From positions 95,384,984 through 95,448,983 of the forward strand of contig NC_056005.1 in assembly GCF_018446385.1 (NCBI RefSeq): DNA of 64,000 nt, given 5' to 3'. A program made the translations under genes and the position numbers. Positions 44,901-55,832 of this stretch are shown here, one piece after another (the first letter of the stretch is position 1; each line of letters begins with the position of its first letter). The notes beneath the pieces are model-generated. The model did no database searches, was not told the DNA's origin, and was given only the letters and a program-made list of their open reading frames with translations. The DNA is from Zingiber officinale. Its lineage: Eukaryota; Streptophyta; Magnoliopsida; Zingiberales; Zingiberaceae.

Positions 44901-46986
44901 GCCAACTGCGAGTGAGCCATTTTGTATTTACTTGTCTTTAGCAAGCAATCGGCTCGGCACTAGTGAGGGCGAGCGGAGAAGAGCCTGTGTATTTTCTTAG
45001 TCATATTTTAAAAGATGCTGAATCTCGCTACACTGGGCTCGAGAAGCTGGCTTTTGCTCTGGTCCTTGCCGCTCAGCGCCTTCGCCCATACTTCCTGGCG
45101 CATACCATCATTGTCAAGACCAATAGCCCAGTCGGGCGTGTATTACTGAATCCAGAAGCGTCCGGGCGCCTCATCAAATGGACGACGGAATTAAGTGAAT
45201 TTGACATCCAATACCAGCCCCGCTCGACAATCAAAGCGCAGTCCTTGGCTGATTTTGTGACTGAGGTGCAGAATTCAGAGCCGGAAGCTATGTGGAAAAT
45301 ATTTGTGGATGGATCATCCACTCGGCTCGGAAGTGGGATCGGAATACTGTTGCTCTCCCCTCAAGAGGAAAAGATGCACTTATCCGTCCGGCTGGATTAT
45401 AAAGCGACAAACAATGAAGCAGAGTATGAGGCCCTCATAGCCGGCCTGTAGGCAGCACGGCATGTGGGAGCCGGTCGGGTAATGCTTCATTCGGATTCCC
45501 AGTTGGCCGCTCAACAGCTCTCTGGTACCTTCGAAATCAATAGTGCTCGTCTCAAGCTCTACGCTGAAGCCTTTGAGAAGCTTAAAGCCAATTTTAGAGA
45601 AGTTATTGTCCAGAAGATACCCAGAGCAGAAAATCAAGCGGCCGATGAGTTAGCTAAACTCGCGAGCTCAATAACGCCGATCGCCATTCAGCAGCCAATT
45701 GAACAAGTATTGTTGGTGGCGCACGTCGACCGTATGGAAGGACTTACGTTTCCGAACGACTGGAGGACACCCATCACGGAGTTTCTGTGCTCGGGCGCCA
45801 CACCGTCCGATCAGAATGAAGCCCAGCTCCTAAGGAGGAGAGCCGGTCGGTTTACACTCATCGACGATCAGCTTTACAAGAAGGCTTTCTCGCGCCCGCT
45901 GTTGAAATGCGTGAGCTTAGAGGACTCGGCTTACATCCTCCAAGAAGTACATTAAGGATCATGCGGAGGACACCCGGGCGGACGATCGCTGGCTAAGAAG
46001 ATCCTGTTGGCCGGGTACTTCTGGCCAACCTTACAAGCAGACGCCGCTCTACTATTTCGACGTGCCTGTCATGCCAGAAGTACCATAACTTTTACCACCG
46101 ACCGGCAGAGGAAATGAAGGCGTCAACAGTCTCATGTCCGTTCGATCAGTGGGGAATGGATATCGTTGGTCCATTTCCAATGGCGATCGGGCAGCGGAAA
46201 TTTCTGCTAGTGGCGGTCGATTATTTTCCCAAGTGGGTGGAGGCCGAGCCGCTAGCCAAGATCACCGAACAGATGGTCAAAAAATTCATCTGGCAACACA
46301 TCATCTGTCGGTTCGGCATCCCTCGCCGTCTGGTTTCCGACAATGGGCGGCAATTCACAGGGAAGTTGCTCGAGGATTGGTGCAAAAGCTATGGCATCGA
46401 GCAGCACTTCACGTCCGTGGCCTATCCCCAAAGCAACGGTCAAGCCGAAGTAGCCAATCGGGAAATTCTTCGCATTCTACGCGCTCGGCTCGACCATTTG
46501 GGAGGAAGTTGGGTGGATGAAGTGTCGGGCGTCCTATGGGCCATCCGAACGACTCCAAAGGAAGGAACGTGCGTCACGCCTTTCCATCTGGTATACGGCG
46601 GCGAAGCGGTGGTTCCTGTCGAAGTCGGTGTCGAGTTCGTCCGGATACAGAATTATGGTGAAGGCAACGCCGAGCGGAGGAACATGGAGCTAGATTTGGT
46701 TGACGAGGAGCGAGCCAAGGCGTCCGTCCGGCTGATGGCGTATCGTCAACGGATGAAGCAAAACTACAACAGGCGCGTAATTCCCAGATCATTCCAGGTC
46801 GGCGACCTTGTCTGGAAGAAAGTCAAGCCGGTCGGCGATGTCGGCAAGCTAGAAGCTCCCTGGGCGGGCCCCTTCAAGGTTATCGAAAAGCTTCGCTCGG
46901 GCACGTACTACTTGGAGGACGAAGACGGGCGGCAGCTGGACCAACCGTGGAGCGCAAATCATCTCCAGCCTTATCGAGCTGGGTGA
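41955..46986 (+). pseudogene. gag-pol region of the Tat-lineage element
   Basis: Start MDEAGRQHTVTLSTEELDAL. Landmarks by position: gag core 42290-42700 (FLTTLSGSAQRWFRRL); a zinc-binding motif near 42880 (CSFHRTDTHNTRDC); aspartic protease near 43380 (IDTGSSVNIIF) and 43600 (VILGRPALSEF); reverse transcriptase near 44180 (WRVCIDFRDLNKACPK) and 44490 (YVDDILIKS); RNase H to about 45230; second, archaeal-type RNase H 45290-45660 (FVDGSSTRLGSGIG); integrase zinc region about 45950-46090 and core from 46150 (DIVGPFP, VDYFPKWVEAEP), ending near 46986. The domain order is whole, but the reading frame is broken in roughly half a dozen places; a fossil. Confidence 0.92.
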
Positions 46987-47117
46987 AAGGTGCACTGATG
47001 TAACTCGCTTTTGTGTATATTCTAGTCACCCATGTCCTTGTAATGCAGGAAGCGAAATTAATTCAAAGGATGGGCAACGGGTCTGCCGAGCAGCAGTATT
47101 AAAGTTAGCCTTAAAAA

Positions 47118-47501
47118 GACCGTCGAGCTACGACATTAAATATCGAGAGACGAGCCGGCGTCTATAAACGTCTGAGGGGAAGACCGTCGAGCTCCGACGT
47201 TAAATATCGAGAGACGAGCCGGCGTCTATAAACGTCCGAGCGGAAGACCGTCGAGCTCCGACGTTAAATATCGAGAGACGAGCCGGCGTCTATAAATGTC
47301 CGAGCGGAAGACCGTCGAGCTCCGACGTTAAATATTGAGAGACGAGCCGGCGTCTATAAACGTCCGAGCGGAATACCGTCGAGCTCCGACGTTAAATATC
47401 GAGAGACGAGCCGGCGTCTATAAACGTCCGAGCGGAATACCGTCGAGCTCCGACGTTAAATATCGAGAGACGAGCCGGCGTCTATAAACGTCCGAGCGGA
47501 T
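47118..47501. repeat. 64-bp tandem repeat, six copies
   Basis: Units begin at about 47118, 47182, 47246, 47310, 47374 and 47438, each with CCGTCGAGCTCCGACGTTAA, ATCGAGAGACGAGCCGGCG and TCTATAAACGTCCGAGCGGA. Same repeat as one half of the 122-bp unit at 9282-10975. Confidence 0.95.
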
Positions 47502-47946
47502 AGCCATCCACGTGATACATTCCGGCGGTAAGAGCCGACCGACGACAAAGCCTGTTCTTGAAGGCCAACATACGGCCGAACGGCTCGCTTAAGAAAAATA
47601 TATGAAAAACCCTATGAGGTAAGGTGCAAAGCAATAGATGGTTAATAGGAATTAAAGATGTGAGCATGTGAACGTGTGACGTTCGCGCGCCGAGCGGCTA
47701 TGCAGGCGCATGGTGAAAGACATTTTCTGAAAACAATCGGCTTGAGTCCGTATTAGAGTATGAAGCCGAGCGGAGGAGTTTTAAAGTACACTTGAACATG
47801 ACGAAAGAAATTTCTTGCCAAAACAAAAGTTACAAGAACGGAAAGATGATCTATTTACGCCAAACGCTGGGCAAACAAAAGAAGTTACAGCAAAAATAAG
47901 TTTTGCCGAACGGCGAGGATACAAAAAAGTTGATAGAAAACACTCC
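47502..47946. other. Spacer between tandem array and antisense gene
   Basis: No coding pattern. Contains several copies of the GAGCGG/CCGCTC word scattered through the element. Confidence 0.5.
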
Positions 47947-50142
47947 TCATGCGTCAAAATCAAAAAGAGCATCGGGAATGACGCCCATCACGGTAGCCAG
48001 ATCCTCTGGGGGTATGGTCAGCTCGGCAGGAAGGTGGCCTTTAGTCTTCAAGTAATCCATCGCCGCCTTGATCGCCTCTTCGAAAGTGAGGGAAATCTTG
48101 TCGGTGAATTTCTCTCCGAAGTCGTCCGAGCGGACAAATGCCTTCCTCACTTCGTCAGAGCGGGCTGACTCCCCATCCTGATACTCTTTGAGCGCGGCTC
48201 GGGAAGCGTCGTTGGCGGCCTGGAGATCCTTCAAGTCTCCTTCAAATTTGAGCAGATCGGCCGAGCGGCTCTCCTTCTCGGTGGCCAGAAGGGAATCCAG
48301 ATCCTTGACGCACTGCTCCAGCCCCCGATTTTCTACCTTCATCAGGTCCATGTCATCAATGGCCTTGAGCTTCCGAGCGGTCGCGGTCTTCACTTCCTTG
48401 TCCCGCTGCTTGACCAAGGCTTCGAGGCGGGCCACTTCACTCGTCAAGCCAGAGGATTTACCCCGTTCGGCTTCCAACAATCTCTTAGCCTTCTCCAGAG
48501 CGGCCATTGACTGTCGGCTGTCTCCCGCGGCCTTGAGTTTCTTCAGCTCGTCCTCCAGTTCGGCTAGGCGATTGCTGATGGCAATCTGCTCCACCCAGTT
48601 CTGCGAGCAGATACGAGCAAGTTAGGAGCTTGATCCAAAATAACTAACAAAGCAAAAGAACATACCCCGGTCGCCTGTTGTAAATTGCTGTCGCCGAGCT
48701 AACTAGGAGTCATCATGGTAATTCTAAGCCGAGCATCCTCCCAAGCTTTGGCAAGAGGACCAGTAAGCGTGATTTGCTGCTCGGGGACAACAAGCCGATC
48801 AGCGGCCGCCATATATTCTTCCGACGGGAGGCGCAGAACGGTTTTTATCAATTTCAGGCCGCTCGGATCACCTTTAGAAGCAGCAGCCTTACCGGACGGC
48901 TCACCGGTGGAGGAAGAAGGACGGTCGCCCAACCGCCTAATACGTCGCAGTGTTCTTGGAGGACTGGAGGGCGGCACCTCAAAGGTTGCCCTTGGAGAGC
49001 CGAGCAGTGTCGGGGTACTCTCGATAGAGACCGTCCCAAATAACACTGGAGCTTCGTAGCCCCGCTCGGATTGCGGTTCATCGGATGGACTTGGTTGAGA
49101 GGTTGCCTCCGGCTGTTTGCGCTTCCGAGTTGCCAGAGGAACGTCGTCGGCCGAACGGCCCTCTACCTCGACTTGAGCAGAGGGTTCTATGTCGCGCCGT
49201 GGCCTCGTCGTGAGAAGCAGGGGTGTCTAAGGCTTCGGGGACAGTTTGGGTCCCCTCACCTTCTTCGCTGGCCGGACCAGCTGAAGCCGAGCCTCGCTCG
49301 GCGACCTCCCTATTCTTTACTGCCTCAATATTGGTGGCCTTCAGCTTGAGCTTTTTGGTTGCCTTGGCGCGCCACATGACCTCAGCTGCAGAAGCAAAAA
49401 ATAAATCAGTTAGAACAAAACAAATGGGAAGATAAGGGAACTTACTCATGCTGCAGGGCAGATCGGCCAGGGTAGAAGACAAGCCGAATATATACATTAC
49501 TCCCGGGAGGAGCAGCTTGTCGATATGATAACGCTGCCCGACCAACCGATCGGCTGCATGAAGGTAGGCCGCATCGCCTCTAAACTTGTCGAGCTCTGGT
49601 TGCGCGGGCATCGCCGTCTGCCATTTGACACGGAAGGTCGGCGGCTCGGGGAAACACACATAGAAAAAGTGCTCCTTCCAATGTTTGTTGGAGCTCGACA
49701 TGTTATCAAAAAGAACGAAACCTATCCTAGATTGAAAAACAAAAGTTCCCCACTCGGACTGCTTGGGGTAGTAGAAGTAATGGAAAACTTTGGGGTCTAG
49801 GGGAATGCCGTTCAGTTTGAATAGAATTATCACCTCGCTCAGCAGTCTTACGGAATTTGGAACTAGCTGGCCGAGCGGGATGCGGAAGTAGTTGCAGACT
49901 TGCAAGAAAAACTCATGGGGTGGAAAGCGTAGCCCGGCCAAAAATTGGTCTCGGAAAAAAAGAACGGTGCCGAGTGGCGGTTCATGAGGCTGATCGGCCG
50001 GTGTGGCTAATACTATGTGGTGGTCGGAAGGAATGTCATAGGTCCGAGCGAGACGCAACGCGTCCTCCTCGTCAAAACGGCTCTCCATGGTCGTGTACCA
50101 TAGGCCAGGAGCGCCGCCGGTCGACTGCGAGGTGCTAGTCAT
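47947..50142 (-). pseudogene. Antisense gene of the Tat-lineage element (Transposase_28-like, coiled-coil C-terminus)
   Basis: The minus-strand protein begins MTSTSQSTGGAPGLWYTTME near 50142. The N-terminal ~230 residues (YDIPSDHHIVLATPADQPHE, LFFRDQFLAGLRFPPHEFFL, KLNGIPLDPKVFHYFYYP) match what I recall as the 'putative gypsy-type transposon' domain. The C-terminal part, near 48594-47947, is a long Glu/Lys/Leu coiled coil (RLAELEDELKKLKAAGDSRQ). Intron-like borders with GT and AG ends lie between the segments, as is usual for this gene class. It runs opposite to gag-pol and must have its own promoter if expressed. The role is unknown. Its N-terminus survives at 10976-11231 too. Confidence 0.75.
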
Positions 50143-50770
50143 GGCCAAAAGACAAGAATGCGGAACCAAGAAGGAAGGTTTGAGCAAGGAATGAAAGGAA
50201 ACCGACTGAATGAAACGATTAACAGAAAGAAGAAAACGTAGGGAGCGAGGAAAAGGGTCTTACGAGCAAAAGGGATGATCGACTGGAGCCTGGGGGTTGC
50301 CGAAGAGTGGAGGAGCAAGGTCGCCGGAGAAGAAAAAGAGCAGAGGGGCGCCGGAGGAGGATGAAGAGAAAAATGCGGTGAAAAAGGAGTCGTGGGCTTT
50401 ATATTGCCGCCCGAGAGCAGCCTCCACCGTCCGATCCAGGTCGTGAAGAACGAGGCCATCATCCAGCCGTTCATTTCAAACGGCGGCCGTCCCATCAGAA
50501 GTGACGCCACCGTCATGCGCTGACAAAAGCATGATCGCCACGTGTCAGCAGAATATAGGTCGCATTTAATGATCACCCCTTACCGTGCGCAGCCCACGTG
50601 ATGGGTAGTAGGGGAGAGGATGGGGCATGGATTCCAAGGGAACACAAGGCATGGGCAAAGTACCGCCAAACGGATAGGCATCCCTAAGTCCGGCCGAGCG
50701 GATTAATGTATCGGTCGTTACTGTCAGACCGGCAGTCCAGTCAGTCGGACTTCGCCTCCTTCGACTAGAC

Positions 50771-50786
50771 TTGAGGGGGAGGCAAG
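50771..50786 (+). other. Polypurine tract
   Basis: TTGAGGGGGAGGCAAG directly before the 3' LTR; nearly the same as 11853-11868. Confidence 0.75.
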
Positions 50787-51625
50787 TGATCCGGCGGTTA
50801 GAACAGGGGACCCCCATTCTGAGATGCCAATGCCACGCGGGAGTCAAAAGGCCAGGTGGCCGACCGGAGAAGGATGAGCCGACCTCCCGGCCGGCTGACC
50901 GGTGAACAGCCGATGGCAAAAGTCGCCCCGACAGAAGTCGGGGTTCCGACTCTCAATATAACAGTAGCAAAGAGCCGAGCGGAAGGCCTAAGAGAAGATG
51001 ATATACTGCTAAACAGTCCCTACATAGCACCCTACCGAAAATATCCCCAGCATATTGAGGCCAAGGGCTGGCCGGACGGACGTGATGTGAGTGCCGCCCG
51101 GCCGGCGCGTAAGTTGAGGGCTGGCCAGACGGACTCCCCGTCCGGCCGGCCTGCCGGACGCCCCGGCCTGTGGTAGGTAAAGAAGGACAAGAACATCTTA
51201 TGACAGCTGTCAAGTCCTATGGCTAGGACATACTCCAAGTCTGACAACGAGGTGTTCTGTTGTCCCATCGAAGACATGCGTGGACTGCAGCAGTATGGCG
51301 TCAGGTAAGCTTTCTGACAGACATATACCGAGGTATGGGCTACGGACACGTAGGCGCCTCGGTGGACGTGTAGGAGCTCTTTCATCACTCTATATAAAGA
51401 GCCTCATACTTCGCTGGAGGTACGCCATATACAACTTTGGAGCCACTTTCCTCACTGCTTGCTTGCCTGACTTGAGCGTTGAAGGGTCACCGCCGGGAAC
51501 CCCTTCCCGGCCCGACTTCTGTGCAGGTTCGCCGGAGTTTCGTACGACTAGCCGGAGATATACATCAGCGACTCGGAGAGCGCCACACACCTAGTGTCCG
51601 TTGATTCAGCATTCGGACAGGATCA
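50787..51625 (+). repeat. 3' LTR of the Tat-lineage element
   Basis: TGATCCGG...GGATCA, 839 bp, then the target duplication GTAAT. Roughly 30 differences from the 5' LTR, mostly C/T or G/A, as expected for a methylated element. Confidence 0.95.
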
Positions 51626-52098
51626 GTAATGATATAAATTTAGATTAAAATTGAGTTGTTTTTAGCTATTCATGACTTTTGATAAAAATTTATGATGAAT
51701 TTAAAATTTTTTTAAAATTATATAAATAAAATTAAGAAGGTTAATTATTCGGATTTTTAAAGTTATTAATGATTTTTATATTAAAGTTTTGATAAAATAA
51801 AAAAGCTAAGTTTTTATCTCATTTTACTTTTTTTTTTAAATTTTATTCCATTTTTTACTTATTTTCTTGTAATTAAATATTAAATAATAAAAAACAAATA
51901 AAAAGCATTTTTTAAGATTTTTTTATTAATCTTCTTTTATATTTATATTTTAGTTTTTTTATTAAAATTTTAGAAATAAAAATAAAAATAAAAATATGAA
52001 TGAATTTAAGAGATTGTAGTAACCTTAGGAGAAAAAAAAATCTCAAATTAGAATTTAGGTCTCTAATTTATTACTGAAAGATTTAATCTTATGTGGCA
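51626..52098. repeat. Duplicated segment, copy A right part
   Basis: Starts with the second GTAAT and continues ATATAAATTTAGATTAAAATTG, matching 57683-58061 with some small gaps. AT-rich, non-coding. Confidence 0.88.
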
Positions 52099-52103
52099 TA
52101 AGA

Positions 52104-53127
52104 TGATTTACTCCGTCAATTTGTCGACTATGTGTTTTGATGTTTGGACAAAAGATTTAAGTTAAATTCACCCTTATATTTGATATGTGTATGTGAATGT
52201 GCAGATTTACATGATATACATATGACTTAGCTTGATGGCTTCGGCTCCAGTGAAGAATGAAACATCCGAGAAACCGTTGACAAAGCAGCAATGACAAGGG
52301 CCAAGGGAAGCAACTTTGAGGCATAAGCGAAGGATAACATTCGGGCATTCGGGACGAGCCGCGGGGCTTGAATGCATCTGAGGAACGAGAACTAAAGAAA
52401 GTAGACTTGAAGGCAAGAGGTCAAAGTTGCAAAGAAGAGTCAAGTGAGTCGTGAGGGTCTGAGTGCAAGAGAAATATACTTAGGAAGGGAAACCTTAAGT
52501 TTAGGGTTGTGTCAATCGACTAGTACTGGGACCAATCGACTGGAGGTGAGCACAAAGAGGTTCTATGCCCGAACGGCAGGGATCAGTCGACTAGTGTTGA
52601 TACCAGACGACTGATAAAGAACCGTTGGAGAGCCGTTGGCCAGGCACTAGTCGACAAGTGTAAGGACTAGTTGACTGGTAACGGTAAAATAGTCTTGCTG
52701 TTTCTCCCCATGCTCTATAAGATGGAGCTTGGGATGTCTAGCCAAGGTGACGAAATAGAGGTGGTTAATCCCCTATTAGTAGTCTACCTTGAGCTGTGAT
52801 TGGAGTGCGGTGTATTGATCAAGGTTGTGCGAGGTTTACTCCACCGAGAAGGAGTTCACGCTAACTGGAGTTCCGGGACTTGATCCACTGAAGGATCACA
52901 GGGATCGTCCATCTTACGGGCAGTCGTGGAGTAGAAGTAAGTTATTTCCGAACCACGTATACGAGTTTGTTAGTGATTTACATTTCTTTCTTAGTCTTTA
53001 GCTTTCATACTTGTGTTTGTATTATTTTATATTTCTGCTGCGCAAACTAACATCGTAGGGAGAAGCAATCGATTTGGGGGCACCGCCTATTCAACCCCCC
53101 TTCTAGCTAGCCACAAGATCCCCAACA
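52104..53127 (+). repeat. 5' LTR of the Copia-type gag-only element
   Basis: Ends CCCCAACA followed by the primer site. The front is related to the LTR fragment at 12690-13002. Includes several CAATCGACT/AGTCGACT words at 52508-52680. Confidence 0.85.
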
Positions 53128-53129
53128 AT

Positions 53130-53141
53130 TGGTATCAGAGC
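53130..53141 (+). other. Primer binding site (initiator Met tRNA)
   Basis: TGGTATCAGAGC, two bases after the LTR end, the standard Copia primer site. Confidence 0.85.
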
Positions 53142-53190
53142 AAGGTCGTACTTCATCAGACTAATCGTCGAGAAGAGCAACTTTAAGAAG

Positions 53191-54807
53191 ATGACCGATT
53201 TGATTGAACCTCCGAAGTTTGAAGGAGGAGGCTTATGGGACATCACCTATTGGATGATGAAGATGGAAGTCTTTTTCGACATGGATTGGGACACCATGAT
53301 GATGGTCAAGGAGTCGTTCGAAGTCCCAAGAGATAAGAAAGGGAAGAGACTCCGGCCACGGTATTGGACGGAGAAGCAAACCTCACGATCGAAGGCAAAT
53401 GATAAGGTAATATAATCTTAATAGATATGTTGCCTTCTAATGTGATGAGTTGTGTAGGCAAATAAGATAATGCTCACGAATTGTGGATCAAAGTGAAGAA
53501 GGTTCTAGGAAAAGAACTTATGCCTACACAAGAAGAAGAATAATCAAAGGAGATGGATTTAATTGCTCAAGTAGAGGAGGAGCAACCGGAAGTTGAGCAA
53601 TGTTTAACATCCGAGGAGGAGAAGGATGAAGAAATGTCATCCGTAAGTGTGGATGAGGAAGCATCATCAATATCCTCAAAGGTTGAAGAAGCCAAGATGG
53701 ATGAAGAAGAGGTCTCAGAAGTGGTCAACCTAATGAGCATCTTCACCGAAGTGAAGTCAAAGGACCACATCACTTGCTTCAGGTGCAATGAGAATGGATA
53801 CTACAAGAGTAGGTGTCCATTGGGTAAGAAAGAGGCAACTCCTAAACTTAATTCAGTTCTTTTAGAATCTAATTTGAATTATAGAAAGAAAAAGGAGAAG
53901 AAACACATTAGATGCTTCATGTGTGGTAAAAGAGGACACTACCGCACCAAATGCCCAAGGAAGGGAGAGCTCAAGAAGTTGGAGCATTTGAAGAAATGGG
54001 AGAAGAAGAGAAACAAAAGTCAAGGGGGAGCTTCAAGGGTGAGGGAGGTATACCCTAATTTGAATTATAATTCAAATTTTCATTCTTCCATGTATGCTAG
54101 GAGAAATAATTTTGATAATCATTGTATGACCATGTAAAATTTTAGCTTTAGATATCATGATAGAAATATGGCCAATGTAGATCATAACCCTAGGAGACTT
54201 ATGCATAATAGACCTAGACAAGTTAAATTCGCATTACCTAAGGAGAATAAGGTAATGAAAAACCAATACATTAATCCCAAAAAGGGGAGATACATGCCTA
54301 GGAAGGGTAGGTCTAGGAATGTTCAAGGTGGACATGTTGACTATAGGTTTAGGAACCTAGAAAGGAAAAAATCAAGCTTTGAAGGCAAAGCTTGATAGTT
54401 TGAAAAAAATCCTAGATAGATTCAATGTTAGATCTAAGAGTTTAAGTATGGCGTTAGATAGTCAAAGATCTAACAATGATAGATCATATTTGAGATACCA
54501 ATCTAATGGCTCAAATGCTAAGGGAAAGTCTTATGCTAGGGTTGCATATGACTATAACAAGAAGAAGTCAAGAAATAGCAAGGGGAAGTCATTTAAAGGT
54601 AAGGATAATTTAACCAAGGACAAAGTGTCTAAAGTTAAAAAGGTTAAGTTTATAGGCCAAGTATCATCAGAGGTGCACCGATGTGACACAGCAATTTTAG
54701 ATGAGTCACGTAGGGAGGTGACTAAGATTAAAAGCTTTAGAAGGAACTCAAAGAGTCAATTTGGGACCCATGGTCAATGGATCTCAAGTGGATATTACTT
54801 AGGATTT
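53191..54807 (+). pseudogene. gag region of the Copia-type gag-only element
   Basis: Begins MTDLIEPPKFEGGGLWDITY, the Copia gag start pattern. An acidic middle has CLTSEEEKDEEMSS; two knuckles follow (CFRCNENGYYKSRC near 53770 and CFMCGKRGHYRTKC near 53915), then a Lys/Asn/Ser-rich basic tail. Same layout as the gag at 23613-25364. A few breaks; a fossil. Confidence 0.82.
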
Positions 54808-55832
54808 TAGATGGGTCATGAAATGCGCTAAGTGGTTTGGAGATGAGCTTGAGTTTTAAACCTAGAGATTTGACATACATGAGTTCATTGGGTTGTGTTT
54901 CATGCTTGGAAATATGACATTGGGGTCATATTGCATGATAATTGGGTTTTGATATATATATGCCATAAAAACCAATACTAGGGATGCATTGTGGTTTAGT
55001 ATAGGCAAATACATCAAAAGAAAGCCAAAACTAGGACTTTGGGTTATGGTTCAATTGAATAATTTAGATAATTTTAGATTTTATATCAAACTTGGGATCC
55101 GAGATATGTATATTTTTAAATGTATTTTTCCAAATAGACACGGGTAAAACAAACCTCTCCATAAAATTTAGGGATTTTTGGATGTCTATGGAATTATTGG
55201 TGCATTTCTGAAATCGGGTTCAGAATGTTGAATTGAGTTGGAAAAGGGTACCGGTCGGCTAGTAACAGTATTTTTCGACCACATAATTTTTTTGTGAGGT
55301 TGTGTCGAAGAGGGCAGTCAACTGATGTTGAAAGCAGTCTACTGATATCAGCCTAAAACTATTTTTCAACAATGATTTTGACCAAGTCAATTCATATAGG
55401 TATATGAGATCCATAGGGGATATATACATGAGTTTAGGGTCAGTTTGATGATCAAGTTTTCGACAATTGGGATATTGTTAGAAGCTTTTTAATATTAGGT
55501 AAAGCGGGAGAAGGTTTAGTTGGGAAAACCTTAAGTGTCTTTGCATAGGGGGGAGTCTTGTGATAGGTTCTTAAATATCCTTGTGGTAAAAATCCTATCT
55601 CAATATGGAGCTTAGGTGTAGGGGGAGACTTATGATAGGTTCCAATGTATGTTTGCATTTTCCATTCGGCGGTGTAAGATCAAGTGTGTAGCCTTGGCAA
55701 CTTAAGTCCATTCGGCGGTGTAAGTCCAATTGTGTAGTCTTGTCAACGTAAGTCCATTGGTTATTAACATATTATTTTGCTATTATGTTTTTCCTAACTT
55801 AAACGTATTGCAAAACACAAAAAAAGAGAGAT
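54808..55832. other. Non-coding interior of the Copia-type gag-only element
   Basis: No pol motifs on either strand. Low-GC sequence with two copies of a (A/C)TTCGGCGGTGTAAG(A/T)(T/C)CAA phrase near 55665 and 55710, ending in the purine tract. Confidence 0.6.

Larger units (their letters stand above)
41071..51625 (+). mobile_element. Ty3/Gypsy element of the Tat lineage, nearly complete, 10.6 kb
   Basis: LTRs of 839 bp at both ends, a 5-bp target duplication GTAAT (41066-41070 and 51626-51630), a TGGCGCC-type primer site, gag-pol in the order gag, protease, reverse transcriptase, RNase H, second RNase H, integrase, then a 64-bp tandem array, an antisense gene and a purine tract. The second RNase H before integrase and the long 3' non-pol region are Tat-lineage traits. 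About 30 differences between the LTRs by eye (near 3.5 %) suggest an insertion of about one to two million years at common plant rates. All parts are present but gag-pol carries several breaks, so it is a fossil. Confidence 0.95.
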
